Assembly: GCA_028274465.1 (NCBI GenBank)
Contig: CM051456.1
Span: 114,939,397-115,003,396 of the forward strand
Direction: 5' to 3'
Source of the DNA: Plantago ovata
Taxonomy: Eukaryota > Streptophyta > Magnoliopsida > Lamiales > Plantaginaceae
Length of the DNA stretch: 64,000 bases
The translations under genes and the position numbers were made by a program. The notes under the pieces are model-generated. The model worked only from the letters and a program-made list of their open reading frames with translations. It was not told the origin of the DNA and made no database searches. This document shows, one piece after another, positions 59,402-64,000 of the stretch; positions within the stretch are counted from its first letter, which is position 1, and each line of letters starts with the position of its first letter.

Positions 59402-60706
59402 TGGTAAAACCTCCGTAAATTAATACTCGAAAATTAATAACCTTGATAAAATTAATAATTTGTCCGGTCCCAGCTTGGGACCAGTACAAATTTGGACCCC
59501 AATCAATAAAATAATAATAATTATTTTTTGAAATCCTTCTTAGTGCCAACGAAACGATAAATTAATAATTACTAAAATACTATTACATATATATGTGTGT
59601 TTGTGTGTGCTATACGCTTGAAAATTTTAAAACTGTTTAGTAACAAATGAATCTATAGTCACCTCTTTTTTGTTGAACTTCAAATCTATATTGAATTCAA
59701 CTCTAAATCTCTCAATTGCACTCAAGAGTTGTGGTGTTGTCTTCTCCTACTGCAACAAAAAGTTTTGAAGAGTTTTTACCGCTTGCAATGCTTTCCTTCG
59801 AGTACGTGACTGGTTCCAAATAATTGAATCATCCTCGGCTTCAGCGTCTACATGATTTTGAATGATATTCACCACTATTTCTTCAATGATTTTAACTTCA
59901 TAACATTCATTGTTTTGACCAGGAGAGTCTAGCAAGCGATTCACATCCATTTTGTGTCGGTAATACATACTAGTGATCAAGTTCTCAATTTCACAAATGT
60001 TTTCTCCATAATTTGTACTCATCTGTTTTTCTGGATTCTATACGTATTCCATTTTTGTCCGTTTCTTTGGATTCTATACGTTTCCATTTTTGGCAAATCA
60101 TTATCTCACAACTTTATTGTGGGTCATGCCACAAAACCAACACACTACACTCATTATATAAACCTCCTAAAACTCCGATCAAAAACAAACGTATAAAATC
60201 CAAAAAAAAAAAATGGATGAGTATCATTTAAACCACTTGAGCCAATTTGATGCACCGAACAAATTTTGCAATGTTGATAGCAATTTGCTATTGTTTCTTG
60301 TTGCACATTCATTGTCCAAGATGAGACGAGCAGATTGTTAAAATCTAAAACATTAATCTTTTCACGGGAAATAAATGTCCAACTCATAGCCTTCCAAAAA
60401 TTTTCGGTAAAATCTTTTGTGGTAGTTGATTTTAAAGGCTCTTATGATCCCAATATCACATGGTTGGATTTTTGGAGCCATGTTCGATGGTACAAAGAAC
60501 AACTATATATTTTGTAACCCTTGAATATTGCTCGAACGGCTGGAACAATTATCCATTTCGAACACGCATTTGTTTATCCAACCAAGGAACATACATGTTA
60601 AAATCTCTTTAAATTAATAAATTATTAATTTATCGATTAAATAATATATCGCTAAATTAATAAAGTTCTCCGGTCCCAACAATATTAATTTATAGAGGTT
60701 TTACTG
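59402..60706 (-). mobile_element. Pogo-like (Tc1/mariner) DNA transposon, internally deleted
   Basis: Terminal inverted repeats read TGGTAAAACCTCCGTAAATTA on the left and CAGTAAAACCTCTATAAATTA (reverse complement) on the right, flanked by TA at 59400-59401 and 60707-60708. This end is the one I know from plant pogo-like elements and their MITEs such as Lemi1. The 1305-base element carries the 3' part of a DDE_1-type transposase on the minus strand. Confidence 0.85.
59747..60600 (-). pseudogene. DDE_1 (pogo/Tigger-like) transposase C-terminal fragment
   Basis: Minus-strand translation gives FVPSNMAPKIQPCDIGIIRA, FYRKFLEGYELD and TMNVQQETIANCYQHCKI, characteristic of the end of the DDE_1 domain in plant pogo-like transposases. 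The terminal part (59747-60022) holds a short acidic tail with TRRKALQAVKTLQNFL. Frames are broken by stops near 60505 and 60365, and the CENP-B-like DNA-binding half is missing. Confidence 0.75.
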
Positions 60707-60911
60707 TAATTGGCTTTCCCTAAAACTGACAAGTGACAAAGGCTGGATTTCAAGTATATGAACTGAAAATACATCATCAATACAGTCCACAGAAAGTGAA
60801 TTAAGAGCATATGAGTTCGAACTAAATGATAAAGATACCTAGATTTCTACTTGTGCTGGTTAGACAGAACTTCAAAAGTACAATTAAGTATCCACCCAAC
60901 AAGAAACTAGT

Positions 60912-63157
60912 CTAAGATGTTTTTTGTTTCTTCTTAGGCTTTTTAGCATCAACTTCAAAGTCCGACTCATCTTCGTCGTAATCATCTTCAGAGGACTCTT
61001 CCTTCATCTTGCGTTTCTTGGGCTGCTGCTTTAATGCAGCCTTAGGCTTTTTATCATCAGATGCAAAGTCCGACTCATCCTCATAATCATCTTCAGAGGA
61101 GTCATCCTTCATCTTGCGTTTCTTGGGCTGCTGCTTTGATGCAGTTTTGGAGTCTGGCGTCTTCTTTTTCTGCGTTGAAATGGGTTTTGTAGATGATTTC
61201 TTTTCGATACTCACTGAACCAGCGTTCCTCTTTACAGTAACCACAGTTTTCATTGGTGAACTGAGCTTTTGCTGCTGATTCTTTTTCTGTTTTCTCTCGA
61301 AAACTTTCTTTGCCTCTTCCTTTGGAAGCAGACCATTCTCCATCAACCTGCAATCACATTCAACAGTATAAAAGTTGAACTGAGTGAAGAATAACTTGGA
61401 ACATGTCTATGATATTTTTGTATTTCTGCAGCATGACACATGATTATGTTTCATGGGTACATAAAGAATCAACCCTTGGTGACTGAATATAAGCAATTTG
61501 ACCTATTATCATGAGTAAACCCTTTACAGGTAACACTTTAAAAAGTCACGGACTACAAATTGTTCAACAATGTCTTTAATTTTAATCATGCTCATCAGTC
61601 ATTAGGGAGTTTTTACTGTCATGAAGTATAATAAGGTACAAACAGTACGCGTGATGTCCAAGTACCTAGCGAATAGGGTCTTTGGAGTGAAATGCAAGAT
61701 GATTTTGAATAGATTTTGTAAAAATACATTAAGAAAACTCAGAAGTCATAACTCCTACATTTGACACGAAGGAGGCTAGAGGCTTTCTAGCCTCTATAAT
61801 CAATAATCTCAAGTCTATAGCAAGTTGTCTATGTGAATTGAAGAATTACATGGCCTTTTGTTAGTCATGGTGACGCACAGCTGCTCAGCTTCTTTGGCTG
61901 CAGGATGGTTATTTTAGTAAAATCTTGGGGACTTATGTTCAGAATCGGCCGATAGTATTTCCAAAAGTAGGGTATTAGCCTAAAACATCCTACTAGGCAC
62001 ATGCTCCACAACTAATATTGCATATCTTTAAAATCAACAATAACCATATGAACGCCTCACTTAGGACTAATGCCCTCCCACTGAACTCAGTTAATCACTT
62101 TCACTATCGAAAACCCAACAATGCATTGACAAAATTAACAATATGACTACGATTAGAACACCTCATAATCTCCATCGTGCAATAATCAACACATCAAATG
62201 GACAGCTAGACATATATGGTGCTCTAGACCTGAAACAGATCAGCTTTTCTCCAAACCAACTTCCTGCGCTACGCTCGCAGTATTCTTGTTCATTGTTTCA
62301 AGCAGGTCTAAAACAAATACTCGATAATTGTGCAATATACATACTTAAACAGCGGGATTCAAGATAAAACTTACTATTCCCCATTTAAGTGTAACAAAAC
62401 TTGAAAAACCAAGACGAACAACAACGAAAAACGTAATGACCTTTCTCAGTAAGACTAATTATCAAAGTGCCAATAGAACAAGCAACAACAAGCTCCCACA
62501 ATAAACAATGTACCTTTACTGTAAAAGAAACCGAAAGCTACCGGAAACAAATGAAAAACTTTAAAGAACTAATGCTTACCAAAATGCAGCCATCTCACTG
62601 TTGGGAACTTGCTCATACAAAGACTCATAGAAAATCCTCAATGGGTCTCTCTGCAACCACAATTCCAGCACACTCTTTAAAATCAAAAAAATAAAAAATT
62701 CATAAAATTAAAAATCAAAAAAATAAAATAAAAAACTCACTTCCTCAGGAGGATCCTTCTTCTGACCAGGCAAATCATAAACTTTCCTTTCCCTTTTCTT
62801 AACTTCTCCAGTTTTTGCCACTTCTTCTTTCTTCACATTTTTCTGTATTCAAAATTTACAAATTACTAGAACAAAACACTTACATGGAAATTACTAGAGA
62901 TTTGAGTATTGAACTTTTTCCGTTACCTTATTATCATTCTTGGCAGAGGGCTTTCTGGAGGAGGGTTTCCCTAAATCTTCATCAGCTTCCTCTTTCTTGG
63001 GTTTGTTCTCGGCTTTCTTGGCCTGAGGTGCTGTTCGTGGCGTAGTGTTACCATTGCTTTTCGCCGGTTTCTTATTGCGGTTACCTAGTGACGATAACGG
63101 CGCGTCGTCGTCGTCGTCTTCCTCTTTCTTCACTGATTTCGAATTTTCCTTGGCCAT
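60912..63157 (-). CDS. Lysine-rich acidic protein, probably nuclear, 279 aa
   Basis: Exons in transcript order are 63157-62927, 62842-62741, 62650-62580 and 61347-60912. Introns are GT-AG, phases agree, and 840 bases give 279 residues. The protein is highly charged: an N-terminal acidic patch (KKEEDDDDDAPLSSLG), Lys/Pro-rich middle, and a C-terminus with two copies of KQQPKKRKMK followed by SSEDDY and Asp/Glu runs, ending KKPKKKQKTS. The only hydrophobic, fold-like part is encoded by exons 3-4: RDPLRIFYESLYEQVPNSEM then LMENGLLPKEEAKKVFERKQ. I know this motif from conserved plant proteins of unknown function. The basic clusters suggest nuclear or nucleolar location. Intron 3 is long (1232 bases). 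No lesion was seen. Confidence 0.87.
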
Positions 63158-64000
63158 TGCAAGGGATTGAATTTGGGGAGAAAATGGTGAGAATACACAG
63201 CAAAGGGTTTATCAATTGACAATTATATTCTCATTTTCTGGACCTTATTTCCCCATGGTCGCAGGCCCAATTAGTGTTTGATGGGCCAAACCAATTTAGG
63301 ACCCGGGCCCTATATCAGAATTCAAAACCCATAACCCAAAATCTACCCGGTCGGGGCTGGTGTAAGTGTGTAACCCTCGCACGTATTTTAGAATTCACCT
63401 AAAATTAAATTAAATTAAAGGGATATTTATATCTTACTCCCCTCGTAGATACACATGTTGCATTTGGGTTACGATTTTCTCGTTGATTGCATCTAGGCCC
63501 AGGCCCGGCCAAAGTCCGAGGACGGGCCTAAAGTTTTGGCCCAAGCCTAGCCTGTCTCGGGGCGGGCCCATCTTTTTTTTAAAAGTCAAAAGTCATATAT
63601 TTTAGGAAGTTACTTTTTTTTTAAAAATTGAAATTAAAATATTTAAGAAATTAAAAACAAAAACTGCTTAAAGAAGTTATAAATTATTGGTTGTGGTGTA
63701 TATTAAAATATATAATTCAATATAAAATTTTATAAATACATAGAAAAGTATGAAAAATGTATAAATTACAACTTAATTTAATACTACTAATGTATAAATA
63801 ACAAATTAAATAGTCATATCTACATATAATATATATAACATATAAAAAAACATATGTACACATGGGTCGCGCCGGGCTAGCTGCCCAGAATTTTTTGCCA
63901 CGTCCCGTCCATGGACCTATATAACAGGCTCAAGCCCAGCCCAATAGGGTGATCGGGCGGGGCGGACCCGACAAAATTGGGTCAGGCTCGAGCTGCCCAA
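63158..64000. other. Upstream region with GGCCC-rich repeat debris at the window end
   Basis: The first ~80 bases hold the leader of the minus-strand gene. From about 63480 to 63565 and from about 63868 to 64000 there are GC-rich stretches dense in GGGCC, GGCGGG and GCCCG words, with AT-rich sequence between. They may be the two ends of a nonautonomous hAT-like element cut by the window edge, but I could not fix its termini. Confidence 0.4.

Overview
The window is nuclear DNA from a flowering plant, most likely an asterid eudicot and perhaps a Lamiales species. The evidence is GT-AG introns in AT-rich DNA, plant-type beta-tubulin, LRK10-like receptor kinases, a plant CRY-DASH photolyase homologue, a type I phenylpropanoid/flavonoid O-methyltransferase and many plant transposon families. 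The clade is inferred from overall impression, not from a diagnostic gene. All exon coordinates below were derived by hand from splice sites and reading phase.

Layout. 1-12.2 kb: a complete three-exon beta-tubulin gene (+); an apparently intact LRK10L-type receptor kinase (-); a second, head-to-head LRK10L gene (+) whose kinase domain carries two frameshifts; then a segmental copy of 'tubulin 3' end plus LRK10L kinase' in which both genes are truncated. 12.4-17.1 kb: degenerate transposons, including a TRIM-like array with three LTRs, LINE ends and a Stowaway-type MITE. 17.5-18.9 kb: a three-exon gene of unknown function (-). 19.2-29.1 kb: a degenerate ~100-bp tandem repeat, an unidentified gene relic, three subtilase pseudogene fragments, two LINE insertions (one a deletion derivative with a target-site duplication) and an AAT/ATT microsatellite. 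30.0-35.6 kb: an intact single-exon F-box gene (-) followed by two decaying copies. 36.5-41.0 kb: a 13-exon CRY-DASH gene (+). 41.4-44.2 kb: another LINE deletion derivative and a TSR1-like relic. 45.2-46.7 kb: a two-exon O-methyltransferase gene (+). 48-57.5 kb: 3' parts of SIRE-like Ty1/copia elements arranged as an inverted repeat, with a 4.26-kb CACTA transposon inserted in the right arm. 57.7-60.7 kb: a short unknown relic, a second TRIM with perfect target duplications, a MITE and a pogo-like transposon. 60.9-63.2 kb: a four-exon gene for a lysine-rich, acidic, probably nuclear protein (-).

The apparently functional host genes (tubulin, LRK10L, unknown 268-aa protein, F-box, CRY-DASH, OMT, lysine-rich protein) are unrelated single-copy-style neighbours with no operon or cluster logic. 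The interesting content is structural: tandem segmental duplication with pseudogenisation of a receptor-kinase locus, repeated F-box decay, fragmented subtilases and nested transposons. I found no CRISPR array, no rRNA gene and no tRNA gene I could support, and nothing I would call a new biological system.
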